Assembly (NCBI GenBank): GCA_950022655.1
Contig: OX465580.1
Coordinates: 43,770,028-43,834,027 of the forward strand
Reading direction: 5' to 3'
Length of the DNA: 64,000 nt
Source of the DNA: Alentia gelatinosa
Lineage: Eukaryota > Annelida > Polychaeta > Phyllodocida > Polynoidae
Part shown: in pieces, positions 11,958 through 24,191 of the stretch
Position numbering within the stretch: position 1 is the first letter of the stretch
How the letters are laid out: each line of letters begins with the position of its first letter
Position numbers and translations under genes: made by a program
Notes under the pieces: model-generated
Database searches by the model: none
Told to the model about the DNA's origin: nothing
The model's input: only the letters and a program-made list of their open reading frames with translations

Positions 11958-14226
11958 AGCTGCTTTTAACCAGAAAAAACGCAGGGAAATCGAAGAAAGT
12001 TCTGATGAAGATGTCTGCGTTGACGAAAATGAAAATAAACAACCAGAAAATCCAGGAAAATCCTCCGAAGTTGACCCTCCACGAAGGTGGGTTAAAATGT
12101 GCAGAGGCATTCCTAAGCACCCACCTCTCCCATCGTTTGATCAAAGCAATACAGGACTGTCTAAATCGATATCTGATCCAGAGAAAAGCCCTATTGGTTT
12201 CTACCTACTGTTTTGTACCTTGAACTTCCTCAATCGCATTGTAATCTATGCTGCGGAGAGAGAAAACCAAACTGGCCCCAAAAAAATGAAGAAATGGACG
12301 CCCCTGACAGTGTCGACGTTGAAGCAATTCATTGCCATAACAATTATCATGGGACTAGTTCAGAAGGCGAAGAATATTGGACGAAAGTCAGTGAATTAGC
12401 AACTCCATTCTTCAATAAGACAGTCACCCGTGATCGCTTCACAAGTATTCTTCGGTGAGTAAAGATATTTTAATATTTATAGCTGTTGTACCAAGTAGTG
12501 TCACAAAAAAAAAACATCGATCGAAGCGATCAACTTCGCATTGAGGAAATAGCTGTCACTACTGTCAGAACCCGCTCTCCCAGTTTGATTCAAGTCATAT
12601 TATTTTCTGTCCACACATTGATAACATATAAGTTAAATGTAATATACCTTGTGAAATGACAACCCCCTAACTGTTTCCCCTTAGCCCAATCTGTATGGGG
12701 AAAAAAATGACAGCTATCCTTTCTGTGTTGTAGCTTTATCAACTTCTGGGCCCCCAAAGAAGATGACCTGCAAGCTGCCACAGCAAAGACGACTACCACT
12801 GAATCTAAACCAAGATCCGCACGAAAGAAAGTGGAATGGCTTTTTTCTATGTTAAATTCCAAATCATCAACCGTGTACAGGCCTCGAAGGGAGTTGTGTA
12901 TTGATGAATCCATGGTAGCACACAAGGGGCGATGTATCCATAAACAATACCTACCTGCCAAACCTGCCAAATGGGGGCTGAAAGTATGGGTACTTGCATA
13001 TCAAGTGTGCATTGAAATTAAAGTTAGATTTATGTCCACATAATGGAAAAATAGGTTGTTATCTAGTACTATGGCACATTTCAGAATTTTTCATAAAGTA
13101 TTTCTGTCTTAAATCCAATTAAAACCAAGGGCTGTGACCCCCCGCCCCCCCCTTCACTGCAAAGAAGAAGACATCGATCGAAGTGATCAAAAATACACTG
13201 AGTGAATAGCTGTCAGGACTGTCAGAACCTGCTGTCACTCGTCATTATCACATTATAAATAAATATAAAACAAATTCTTATGGTGTCATTACATGTTGTT
13301 CTTGCAGGCTACGTTGTCCAGGCCCAACCCCACTTCACAAGATCGGAAACTCGGCCGAAGACAACGTTATACGAATCAGTAGTGTTGCCTCTCTTGCGGA
13401 ATGCTAGGGTTCTTGGACAATTTCACCACAACAGTGTCCATGTTTTCCGATCTAGTTGCCAGGTTTGGTACGTTCTGCTGTGGCACTTTGCGAATAAATC
13501 GAAAGAATCTACCCAAGAAGTTAATGGTTAAAAAACACCCTAAATTGCAATCCAGAGGATCTTATATCTTTTCTAAGTCGGGAGAATGTGTGTTGTCCGT
13601 CTGGAAAGATCGGAAGGTTGTGCATTGCTTGTCCACCATCCATGGTAGTAAGATGTCTGATTGTGTCCAAACTCTTAAGAACCAAGAGAATGGGAAATAT
13701 AAAAATAAAGAAATAAACCTGTCCACAGTTAGTTCGCGACTATTCAAAGTACATGGGTGGGGTTGATTTGGGGGATCAGTTGTTCCAATATTATAATTTC
13801 TCGTGCAAGTCGCACAAATGGACCATGAAAATGTTTTTTTTTATTCTGGAAGTTATGAAGGTTAATGCTTATGTTTTATATACGTTAACTCACCCCACCC
13901 CGAAGAAACTGTCGTTGCATGATTTTACACTGCAGCTGATCCAGCAATTGTTAATATCCAGTCAGAAATATAATGCTGAAAGGCCCAGACACACCCAAGG
14001 AAAATAGGCAGCAAGCTGGTTGACATCGAGATGCCTACCCGCCGACCTGGCCTGCAAATCATGGTGCCATGTCTGTTACAAGAGAAGTGCTAATATACCA
14101 GAAATAAGAAAAAAACAAAAAAAGTATGGATGTTCGACCTGTAACTGTCACTTATGTATACCTAATTGCTTCCAAATTTACCACACTGTGGAGAATTATG
14201 CTTTTCTATTGCCCGAAGAAGAATAA
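11958..14226 (+). pseudogene. piggyBac transposase, broken, two introns
   Basis: An acidic N-terminus (EESSDEDVCVDENENKQPEN) is followed by the DDE_Tnp_1_7-type core. All three catalytic Asp contexts are visible: CIDESMV (Asp codon 12902), FLDNFT (13416) and YMGGVD (13764). The C-terminal Cys-rich zinc domain has CHVCYKRS and CNCHLCIPNCFQIYH. Two GT-AG introns are suggested, about 12457-12735 and 13007-13307. Breaks: a frameshift near 12375, another near 13400-13415, another just before YMGGVD (about 13740), and TAG at 14005-14007. The copy is therefore inactive, though it may have been lost recently since the motifs are well kept. Confidence 0.85.
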
Positions 14227-14279
14227 ACTAACAATGTGAAAATAAAATCTAACCCTACCTGTATATGACGTCTTGACTC

Positions 14280-16280
14280 CATTCACTGCGGGATCGCACC
14301 AACAAAGTTCATAATTCGATTTATCAGTCTTATATCGTCCAAACTTGGACAATATACACACAGTAATAATCCTCAGAATCTGTAGTATCTTCCTATATAG
14401 ATGATTTATCATTTATCAAAGTATAGAGCCTTAGGCAAAATTAATAAATCGATGACAGTTGATCGCAGACAACGCGCTGGCCCAGCCTCGGTATGAGACG
14501 CCATGGCGAAGTCAGTCCGGGTGATGTCCAGATTCATAAATTCATTTTCTATTTTCTCCAGTCATCCAAACCAGGAAATATATATATATGTAGATGAACC
14601 TTAAACTCTCTAGTTTGCTCCTATATAAATGCCTACTCATTTATTTAATGTTAAAAGCCCGTACAAATTGATTTGCTAACTCGCCTAGATCTGCTGTCAC
14701 TTGACAAGCGTCCCCCCCTTCCCGCCGACAGCAAGATCGCGTATTACTGAGTCACCACTGAGTCGAGTGCGGGTAGCGATGTCAATATCTTTAATTCAAT
14801 TATTATTACTTCCACACGTTTAAACCTGACAATATATATACTGAAATAAACCTTAGAGTCTCTGCTTTGCTCCCAAATACCTCCCTGATCGTTTATCTAA
14901 CATTAAAAGCCCGTACGAATTGATTTTCTAACTCGCCTAGATCTGCTGTCATGCCAGTGTCAACCGCCCTCTGCAGTTGACGCCATGTTGAAGCAAACCA
15001 AACTATGAACCGCGTAAGGCGCAACGGTTAAATTCGATCATCAAGTTAATTGTCCATCAAAATGTAAAATATTATACGGGAACAAACCTCAGAGTGTGGG
15101 GAATTTGCTCGTATAAGTCATTATTCATATATTTATTGTTAAACCCTTGTGCGATATGATTTTCTAACTCGCCTACTTTGCTAAGTGTTTCCCAACCCAC
15201 ACAGCTTAGTGCGTAGTTCGATGTGGGTTATGTTTTATTTATTTTCTATTTATCTAACCGTGTATGATTTCCTAACTCGCCCACATTTGCTTGTCGTAGT
15301 CGGCATCTCCAACCACCACTGAGTGGACTGAACGGTTCGATGTCAATATCTTTAATTAATTTACTATTACTTCCACATGTTTAAACCTGACAATATATAT
15401 ACTGGAATAAACCTCGGCTTTGCTCCCATATAGCTCCCTGATCGATTATCTAACGTTAAAAGCCTGTACGAATTAAATTTCAAATCAACATCTAATGCTG
15501 TCACTCCCATGTCAACCGCTCCCCACAGTAGACGCCATGTTGAAGCAAGTAAAAATATGAACCGCGTAAGGTGCAATGGTTAAATTCGATCATCAAGTTA
15601 ATTCTCGTTCAAAATGTAAAATATTATACGGGCACAAACCTCAGAGTGTGGGGAATATGCTCGTATAAGTCATTATTTGTATATTTAATGTTAAACCCTT
15701 GTGCAATATGATTTTCTAACTCGCCTACTTTGCCAAGTGTTTGGGTGACACACCAGCAAAGTTATAACTCTGCAAAACCGCAACTTCGAAGCCTGGCGTT
15801 GTCAATATAAACAACTGTCACACTTATTTTGCAATCGATGTCTCAACTTGGTACTGTCCATAGATATTGATCTGCTGACTATTTCTTCATAACAACCAGT
15901 TGTAGGGAATACATATATTTTGTTTGTCCTCAGCTGGTAGATTGATATTTGAATGATTGATAACATAATGGCAGATTTTCCTGTTGCAATATCCAATTCG
16001 ACTGAAGGGCATTATTTGTATATTTAATGTTAAACCCTTGTGCAATATGATTTTCTAACTCGCCTACTTTGCCAAGTGTTTTCCCACCCACACAGCATAG
16101 TGCGTAGTCCGATGTGGGTTATGTTTTATTTATTTTCTATTTATCTAACCGTTTAAATTCTACAAAATTTATATAGGAACAAACCTTAGAGTGTGGAGAT
16201 TTGTTATATATATGCCTCCATTCATTTCCTGAAGGTTTAAACCTTGTTCGGGATCATTTTCAACATGCTGTCTTGACACT
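14280..16280. repeat. Degenerate tandem array in the piggyBac 3' half
   Basis: The word GATTTTCTAACTCGCCTA recurs with changes near 14671, 14922, 15159, 15268, 15712 and 16050. Neighbouring words such as TTTAAACCTGACAATATATA and GAACAAACCTTAGAGTGTGG also repeat. The smallest spacing is about 110 and most are 240-440 bp; a higher-order copy of about 550 bp repeats 14790-15030 at 15350-15590. No long frame crosses it. Confidence 0.7.
15744..16009. repeat. Direct repeat, copy 1 (265 bp)
   Basis: GGGTGACACACCAGCAAAG ... ATTCGACTGAAGGGC is repeated almost base for base at 16651-16918, 907-909 bp downstream. The minus frame is open in both copies, but nothing suggests a protein. Confidence 0.85.
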
Positions 16281-16650
16281 GTGGTGAAGGGAGTTGCTGA
16301 ATTTGAAAGTGACGACCACAAACAAGCCATGCTGGGGCGAAGCCACATATATAACAGCATTCAGCAGGCTTTGTAGTTTCTTCCAGTATAATCCAATGGC
16401 GATGACATAAAGTCTTGTAGGGGTAAATCGACCAAAGCCCGAGTGAGGTGATGGCTAAACAACTCGGCTTTCGTAGTATTGGCTTCATTGACACCGCACT
16501 GAGTAGAATGTCGATAGGTTTTGCGCCTTGGTAAATATCCATTTTCTTCCGTTATTTAGCGTCTATATGAATAAACCAGACACTGCCAGAATCGTGAAGA
16601 CTTGTAGAATATTCCCAGGGTGATGATTAATGATGTCAATGTATTTTGTA

Positions 16651-16918
16651 TGGGTGACACACCAGCAAAGTTATAACTCTGCAAAACCGCAACTTCGAAG
16701 CCTGGCGTTGTCAATATAAACAACTGTCACACTTATTTTGCAATCGATGTCTCAACTTGGTACTGTCCATAGATATTGATCTGCTGACTATTTCTTCATA
16801 ACAACCAGTTGTAGGGAATACATATATTTTGTTTGTCCTCAGCTGGTAGATTGATATTTGAATGATTGATAACATAATGGCAGATTTTCCTGTTGCAATA
16901 TCCAATTCGACTGAAGGG
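16651..16918. repeat. Direct repeat, copy 2 (265 bp)
   Basis: Second copy of the 15744-16009 block, next to the right end of the piggyBac element. Its near identity points to a recent segmental duplication inside the element. Confidence 0.85.
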
Positions 16919-17261
16919 CCAGAAAAGCCATTTTGCGGAACGCCACTGCTGACCCGCCTAAACTTACGAACAAGGAGGAACTAAAATGGCGATATTTTTT
17001 TATTGGTTCCTACACTTAATCTATATAACAAGGCGGTCATTGTGATACCAAACTTTATTGCTTCGGTTGGGGGAAACATATTAATTTTAATCAATTCCTT
17101 GACTGGACTGCTCTCAGCTGGCAGATCAGGGCGCCACCACCCGGCCTCTAGGACTATATGTTGACCTAGTTAGCCGGCGTAGCGACATTTGCCACGCCAG
17201 GGGGGCCCGGCACGATAGGGTTAATCTATTTCAGTGTTGTAATAATTTAGAAAAATATTGT

Positions 17262-17699
17262 TTAACCCTTTCTACGCCGGTAATGCCTTAAGGCATTCCC
17301 CTAGCGTGTGCCGGTGATGCCTTAAGGCATTCCCCTAGCATGCGCCAGTAGTGCCATAAAGCATCATTTTTCGTAAATATGTTAGAAAGTCTTCTATCTT
17401 CTGCAATTTTTTTTTAGACACAAAATAACTCCAGAAATGTGTTCTCCATATCTTTTTATTATTATTAAAGTAGAAAAAACATTATGTCATCACAATAAAA
17501 AAAAAGATACAGATCTTCGTAGGGGCAGTGCTATATTGAACCCTAGCCACAGGCTTGTGTCAATGGAGGAAAAAAAAGTCTTCCGAGTAATTGTATCATT
17601 TTTCCGTTTGTTTCTGGGTTTCTAGTTATGAATTCTTGATTACATTAAAGATAAATAGTTTGACACACTCAATATATCCTCAGCCCCAAGCCATGGTTA
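17262..17699 (+). mobile_element. piggyBac-type MITE with AATGCCTTAAGGCATT repeats
   Basis: The left end TTAACCCTTTCTACGCCGG is clear. Palindromes start at 17282 and 17316, and a decayed third copy lies near 17350. The right end is not certain: CCATGGTTAA near 17699 would give about 438 bp, close to the size of its relatives, but its TIR match is weak. It lies only 37 bp beyond the right TTAA of the 5.6-kb piggyBac element. Confidence 0.6.
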
Positions 17700-17879
17700 A
17701 AACTAACTTAATTTTCTATGTTTCCTTGGTCTCCCTGAGGAAGCAAATTCCACATTAAGAACATTTCCACATTCTATCTGCACCCAACCTGGCATCCCTT
17801 TTTCTAGTAATACATTTGTAATGTAATGATAAAAAACATGTATTATGTGTTTATTACTTTTCACCTATTTATGTTGCAG

Positions 17880-18300
17880 TACCTGGCAATGTAAAGAGCC
17901 TTTCCTCGGCACCTTGTGATGTCAAGAGCCTTTCCTTGGCCCCTCATGATGTCAAGAGCCTTTCCTCAGCATCTTGTGGTGTGAAGACCCTTTCTCCAGT
18001 ACCTCATGATGTCAAGAGCCTTTCCCCTGCACCTTGTGGTGTACAGACCCTTTCGTCAGCACATGGTGGTGTACAGACCCTTCCTTCAGCACCTGGTGGT
18101 GTACAGAGTCTTAGGTACCTCATGATGTCAAGAGCCTTTCCTCAGCACCTTGTGGTGTAAAGACCCTTTCTTCAGCACCTGGTGGTGCACCGACTCTTTC
18201 TTCAGCACCTGGTGGTGTACAGAGCCTTTCCTTGGCACCTGGTGGTGTACAGACTCTTTCTTCAGCACCTGGTGATGTACAGACTCTTTTCTTCAGCATT
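17880..18300 (+). repeat. 30-bp minisatellite encoding a 10-residue repeat
   Basis: About 13 copies of a 30-bp unit such as GTCAAGAGCCTTTCCTCAGC are seen. They encode DVKSLSSAPC / GVQTLSSAPG type decapeptides. The array starts right after an acceptor-like TTTATGTTGCAG (17878) and keeps the frame for most of its length, so it was probably part of an exon. The related exon start CCCTTGGTGGTGTGAGGAGCC occurs at 11567-11587, beyond the piggyBac insertion. Confidence 0.75.
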
Positions 18301-21094
18301 TTCCCACAGATCAAGAGGCAGGCCTATGTTAAGATTTGAATTGAATTTTTTTCTGGTTTTGTCTAATAATGCAGAAATACTGTACGCCAGCCAAAGAGAA
18401 GGATGCTGACGCGCTGGAGGAGTACAACCAGTATCGGAGGGTGTACCAGCGTAACTGGTTCAAGAAAAACAAGAAGTTCGTGCAAAAGAAGGCAGCTGTT
18501 AAACAAGCAGAATGGGAGGGAGTGCGGCGTTCAGCCCGTTTGTTAGACATGCAGTAGTCTGAGGAGGATGAGGAGGACGCGCAACCTCAGGAGCCCCAGG
18601 TGGAAGACGACGCTGAGAAGCCCCAGCAGTTACTCTCCACACCCTCCACATCAACTTATTTTTGCTGACAATTTTCATCCCCAGATTACAAGCTTGTTGA
18701 GATGAAGTTCTGCAATTCACTGACAATATACAAGTAGTAGATGTGACATATTTACCCCTCCTTTGCACAGGAGGAAGTCAGTCTGGCCCTGAGGCAAGCA
18801 CCAGTGGTGGTGATGTTGCCCGGTGAGTTTAAAGTTTGTTGCAGAATATTTCTTGTGTTTCTATTTTTGTTCTATAATATTTCTAATAACATGCATTATT
18901 TCCACATGAACATATCCATTTAGTAGCTGTGTATATTTGTAATTAAAGTAAACACACTGCATAAAAACTTATGACACTTCCTTCCACTAAACATTTTCAT
19001 TTTCCGAAGCTGTCACTTGTTTCTTTGCACATGTTCCAAAAGTAATACCTTTGGTTTAAAAACTTTATCAAAGTTATAAATAACAGTTCCAAAATTTTGT
19101 CTAAAAGTAATACCTGTGGTTTAAAAGCTTTATCAATGTTATAAATAACGATTCCTTCCACTAAACGCTTTTATTTTCAGAAGCTGTCACTTGTTTCTTT
19201 ACACATGTTCTTAGTTCAGTATGTTCTGATTTTAATTTACAGAACCCGAAGCCAGATGTCCGCCCACATTGCCCCCACAAGGGACCCCCTCAACATCAGC
19301 CTCTTTTGGGGGAAGAGTTGGTTTAATTCTTTACCTTTCCATATGTCCTATGTCAATTTCAAATAACATTGTAAATATATAGTAATTTATTCTGATATTT
19401 ATGCTCTTCACGATGGTTATTTCCCTTTTCTTATCAGCAACTCCTTTGAACTTTGTCAGTACACTTTCATAGACAAATTTTTGTCGTATTTCCTTCTCAG
19501 TTCTGCAACGTGTCCCTTATATAACAAGATTCATACCCTCAAGTGGCAACTTGCTTCTGCTCACAAAGATTTGTACAACCTCTAGAAAGCAAAGAGGCAG
19601 CATTGTGCATCATCTGGCCAATTGTCTGATTCTGATTTTGATTGTGATGATCATATTTGTACCCCTGTTAAAAAGGCTAAAGTGTTGAAGCATACTAGTA
19701 GCTTACAGCCCAAAAGATACCCAGTGATTTGTAAGGCTCTTTCCGCATTCAATGTTCTTTCTGACCAGGTGCGTTGAGCTCCCAAGGAAGCAAAATTATC
19801 AGTTTTGCAAACCCCCATTCTTCTTCTAAGAAAACAGGATGTGCAAATTTTCTTTCGTCCAAGCTGAAGATCAGCACCAACACTTTGTTTGGCCCTCAGC
19901 ATAGGCCATTTCATTTGAAACATAAGCGATCGTACACAGATATGTGTGACAAAATCAAGCAGTTCCTGGACAAACCAGAGAACAGCTGTGAGCTTCCAAC
20001 GAAACGTGACAGTGGTAGAAGGTAGCTAAATGACACGCTAAATGACAAATTTATTGAAGAAAACCCAGACATATATATTTCTTTTACCTCTTTCTCAAGA
20101 AAGAAGCCACATGGCTACAAGAGTATAAAGTACACTGCAAGGAGGCAGTGCCTTTGTACAAAGCAACTTAATGGAAAGCTTAAGATGGATGTCATCAGAG
20201 AGCCTGGTGACCCCACATCTTTAGATGACTTTTTGCATATGACCAAAGATGAAATAATCACAAGAGTTATGTCTAAAGAAATAGATGAGTTCAGTTACCA
20301 AGAGTGGAAGCTGACAGATGTTAAAACCAGGAATGGTTACATTAAACGGACATGGCTCCTTCCTCTTGTCTTAGACAAAGAGGACTTCCTTTCAGTAGTC
20401 TTGTATGAGTTTGAGACCCTGCGTAAGCATGTACGTATCATGAAAGAACAGTTTCTGCAGGTGGATAGGAGAGGAGGGTGAACATGAGGTTGTTGTCCAA
20501 ATGGACTATAGTGAGAATTTTGAATGTAGTTATCAAGGTAAACCATCTGCCTTGTATTATGACTGCCATCAAATCACAATCCACCCAATGGAGGTGTACT
20601 TCAAAAAGAGCTGGCATACTCCAACATCAGAGCTTCATTGGGGTGACTGATGAGACCAGTCATGCAACTCCAACCACTTATGGATGGGCATGAAATTGCC
20701 TGCACCAAGAGCCAGTTATCTACATGCACACAGGTGCAGGGTATGTCCTGGTGTCACACCATACAGGTGTTCCAAAGCTCTCTCTATATCAGGAAGACAT
20801 CTTGTTATGAGGGCTGCTGTTCAGTTCAGCCAGTTTGTCAGGGATGGACAAGAACAGATGTAAAGGTTAAGTCAAACCAAGAAGTGCAAAATGTACAGGA
20901 AACTCCTACTGTTGTCCCAGATACAAATGATAATTATGAAAATGAAGAAGAAAACAAAGCCTACATTATAATGACAAATGAAGTAGAAGGAGGATATGTT
21001 GATGATAAGAGTGACAACGACATCGATGACACAGACACAGAGGTAGAAACTGACGATGATGTAAGGGCAACAGAAGACAGTGGGGGATGGCAGA

Positions 21095-21740
21095 CTGGGC
21101 TAGAACAGCAGATTGAAGTAGAACAGCAGATTGAGGGGGAACAGCAGAGTGAGGGGCAACAGCAGTGAGGAGGAACAGCAGAGTGAGGGGGAACAGCAGA
21201 GTGAGGGGGAACAGTAGAGTGAGCGGGAACAGCAGAGTGAGGGGGAACAGCAGAGTGAAGGAGAACAGCAGAGTCAGGAAAAACAGCAGAGTGAGGGGAA
21301 CAGCATGGTGAGAAATACATCAGAGTGAGGAAGAACAGCAGAGTGAGGGGGAACAGCAGAGTGAAGGGGAACAGCAGAGTGAGGGAGAACAGCAGAGTGA
21401 GGAAGAACAGCAGAGTGAGGAAGAACAGGAGAAGGGGATAGAACAGTAGACGGGGATAGAACAGGAGATGGGGATAGAACAGGAGACGGTGATAGAACAG
21501 GAGATGGGGATAGAACAGGAGACAGAGATAGAACAGGAGACAGGGATAGAACAGGAAACAGTGATAGAACAGGAGACAGGGATAGAACAGGAGACAGGGA
21601 TAGAACAGGAAACAGTAATAGAACAGGAGACAGGGATAGAACAGGAGATGGAGATACAACAGGAGATGGGGATAGAACAGAAGACAGGGGTAGAACAGGA
21701 GACTGGGATAGAACAGAGGACAGGGAACAGAGACAAAGGA
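21095..21740 (+). repeat. 18-bp Glu/Gln minisatellites
   Basis: Two adjacent 18-bp families occur: GGAACAGCAGAGTGAGGG (21130-21430) and GATAGAACAGGAGACAGG (21432-21735). In the plus frame they encode EQQSEG-type and IEQETG-type repeats. The complementary frames give long Leu/Cys-rich ORFs that are artefacts of the repeat. The array lies between the core and the C-terminal module of the DDE-like gene, so it behaves as an expandable linker. Confidence 0.85.
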
Positions 21741-22040
21741 CTGGAGAAGGACAGAGACAAAGAAGCAGAGACCAAGAGAGAGAATAATAAAATGCCAAAG
21801 GGGGGAACCTTTGTGGCAGCAGTGTACCTAAATAAGTGGTATGTAGGCAAAGTTCTAAAAATCAATTTGCAGCAGCTAGACCCTGTGCAGCTATCATTCA
21901 TGACATGGTCCCGAGGTAAACTGAAATGGTCTCTGTCAGATGAAATGTGGGTTCCCCATAGAGACATTTTGTGCTTCATCAATCCTCCAGTGACGGCCCT
22001 AAAGGTTGGGCTCTTTGTCAGGAGGACTATGACAAAGTAA

Positions 22041-23555
22041 ATCAAATTTTCCAAAACTGATACCTATGGATTAAAAGCTTCTTAGCTATCACCCAGATTG
22101 TTCTCATTAATATCACATGATACATATTTAACATGTTTAATTAAAAATGTCAAAGCTGTATCCCGACCCAATGTCATCTGTTAAGATATGTTTCTCTGCT
22201 GGTCACAGTGGCTTAAAAGGAGAAAATACAGTGGTAGATTTACTGCTATATCAAAGGCCAATCCTTCTCATACCATGTCTGTGTGGTGTGGGAAGTAAAA
22301 GAACACTCACCTCTGTTACTGTGTAGGGGTGAGATTTCTACCTACATCTCATTTTAGAAAATCTTCACATCGCCGGGTATCTTTACATCACTCATTTTCT
22401 TGTCACTTCTAGGTGTATGAGTAAGGTAAATTTTCATTGGTTTAACTTAATCATATGCTACATCAAGTTGTAAGTTGTAAGAAAAAAGAGTTTTGTATAG
22501 CTGCTATAAATATTTCCTAGAAGAAGAAGCTGGGGTATTGTAGTTTCATATGCTCCCTACGTTGCTAGTTAATCTTTACGTCTCCCAAATTGTTCCAAGT
22601 TTATCTAAAGAAAAACCCCATAAAATTGAATATTTCAAAAGACTTTTGTACTGCAGCATGCACAAAGTTTGTGTCAGTGTGGTTTAAAATCGAGAAATCT
22701 AGCCTGTGTTCTTCACCAGAGTTGCATCTAGGGTGGAAACAGTTGGTGACACGTTTGAATTGTGTTTGAAAATTTCTTCTTGTGCTTGAACGTGCTTCTG
22801 TGTTCACAGAATGAATAAAAAAGTTGTAAGCTGTAAACAAAAATAATTTTGTCTAGCTACTATAAATATTTCTTAGTCTCAGAGCAGCCTGAGGATATTT
22901 TAGTTTCATATGCTCTTTACGTCACCAGGTGATCTTTACGTCGCCCAAATTGTTAAAAGTTTATCTAAAGGCTGTCTTCCATATAGCCAATTTTACTCAT
23001 GATCTTGTGCTGGAGTGGGGCTGGAGTGGGGCTGGAGCCTAAATGGAGCGTATATGGTTAGTGTCGGCTATACCTCCTCTGACTCACAGCTGAAGGTCAT
23101 CTGGACCTAGTCTGTACATATACTGGTACTATGTTCCATATAGCCGACGCGGTCCAGTCACCATCCCCCCATAGGAAGTAGGGCATCGGGCGACTAGACT
23201 GGTATGCTCATCCACTAGTAGGGGCCCGCTTCCACTGGCGTAACAACCAACCCCCTCCCAACTTCTTCCAGCCCTTGCTCACAACTTTCCCCCCAATGTA
23301 GGTCATACCCTCCTCCAGTCCCACCCCCGTTGCGGTGGTTGCACCCTGCTGTAAACTGGGTCAATCGCTCGCAAGCAGCAGCGCTGGGTTTTCAAAGTAG
23401 GTCAGTGTACCTGCTCGACGCACATGGTCAACATGTAGGAACACACAATGGAGGTCATAAAGGTTTTAGCCGTAGGTACGCTACTTCTGGCCTTGGTCGG
23501 TCTATTTGATATCAATTATTTCTATCGGATCTATAAGTCTGAAATTTGGCATATA
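22041..23555. other. No gene; ACGT-AAAGAT words and duplicated 340-bp block
   Basis: CTTTACGTC words recur at 22575, 22915 and 22935. The block around ATCTTTACGTCTCCCAAATTGTT...TTTATCTAAAG (22573-22615) returns at 22932-22975, as does GCTGTAAATATTTC-like sequence before it. GCTGGAGTGGG repeats are near 23010. No coding frame seen. Confidence 0.4.
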
Positions 23556-24046
23556 CAGTAAAACCCCGCGTAAGCGGACACCCTCCGTTCCGGGCCAAAG
23601 TGTCCGCTTACGCGGGGTGTCCGCTTATGCGGGGTTTTCAAGTTTCCTCCAGCCCAATATAAATGTGTTATATACCGATGAATAGGGGAATAGGTGATAA
23701 TAGATCTGAAATCCATTTTCTGATATCTTAATTGGGTCCGAAGCTATTAAACATTGAATTACAAAATGAATTTTCTATGAATATACTCACACACACTGAT
23801 AAAAAGGACAGATTAATCTATTTTTGGTAGGGTGTCCGTCTGAGGTGTCCGCTCACACAGGGTTTAAGGCCTTTTCGTACCGAAATAACTGTCCGCTCAC
23901 GCGGGGTGTCCGCTTACGCGAGGTGTCCGCTTACGCGAGGTTAAAATAAACATCTAATAGAGGGAAAAAATTCTGGTCCAAGCAAAAGTGTCCGCTAACG
24001 CTGGGTGTTCGCTTACGCGGGGTGTTCGTTAGGCGGGGTTCTACTG
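23556..24046. mobile_element. Tigger/pogo-type MITE
   Basis: The left end is CAGTAAAACCCCGCGTAAGC and the right end GGCGGGGTTCTACTG. Both are flanked by TA (23554-23555 and 24047-24048), the target duplication of the Tc1/mariner-pogo group. TGTCCGCTTACGCGG-type words recur internally on both sides. At 491 bp it has no transposase frame. Confidence 0.85.
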
Positions 24047-24191
24047 TACATGTAAATAACTATACTACTATATGAACTATTCTAATAGGAATATTAGTCT
24101 GAAATCCAATATATCTATGTGATGTTATATAGAATGTAATGTACAGTAACCTATTCTAACCGCAATACACTCCCTACTTTCGTCATTACAG

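Larger units (their letters stand above)
11611..17224 (+). mobile_element. piggyBac-family element, 5.6 kb
   Basis: The left end is TTAACCCTTTCGCGCCGGG (11611) and the right end reads CCCGGCACGATAGGGTTAA (ending 17224). That gives an imperfect TIR (CCCTTTCGCGCCGGG versus CCCTATCGTGCCGGG) bounded by the TTAA target duplication expected for piggyBac. Inside are a broken transposase gene (11958-14226) and about 2 kb of degenerate tandem repeats. The left end carries two GATGCC-N4-GGCAT palindromes (11631, 11665). It sits between fragments of the larger DDE-like unit, so it is a secondary insertion. Confidence 0.85.
17880..22040 (+). pseudogene. Decayed multi-exon DDE-like transposon gene
   Basis: Exon-like blocks in order: the decapeptide repeats (to 18300); 18369-18557 (TPAKEKDADALEEYNQYRR, basic, TAG at 18555); 18771-18821; a short block near 19242; 19501-19770 (predicted coiled coil ending in CPLYNKIHTLKWQLASAHKD); 19774-20481 (FIEENPDIYISFTSF, RRQCLCTKQLNGKL, then SFQEW-like segments); and 20478-20640, with MDYSENF at 20502. 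After the E/Q repeats comes a C-terminal module, GTFVAAVYLNKWYVGKV ... WVPHRDILC (21790-22037). This order matches a widespread invertebrate protein family with a D-Y/F-A/S-E-N-Y motif that I regard as transposon-related. In-frame stops and loss of the region after MDYSENF make it inactive. Confidence 0.55.

Noticed and set aside
15802..16905. Identical 64-residue minus ORF present twice (MDIATGKSAIM...)
   Set aside because: It is carried by a 265-bp direct repeat; no homologue or initiation context suggests a real protein.
20961..22054. Long Leu/Cys/Pro-rich minus-strand ORFs (up to 244 residues)
   Set aside because: They are the complement of the 18-bp E/Q minisatellites; a multiple-of-three unit keeps all frames open.
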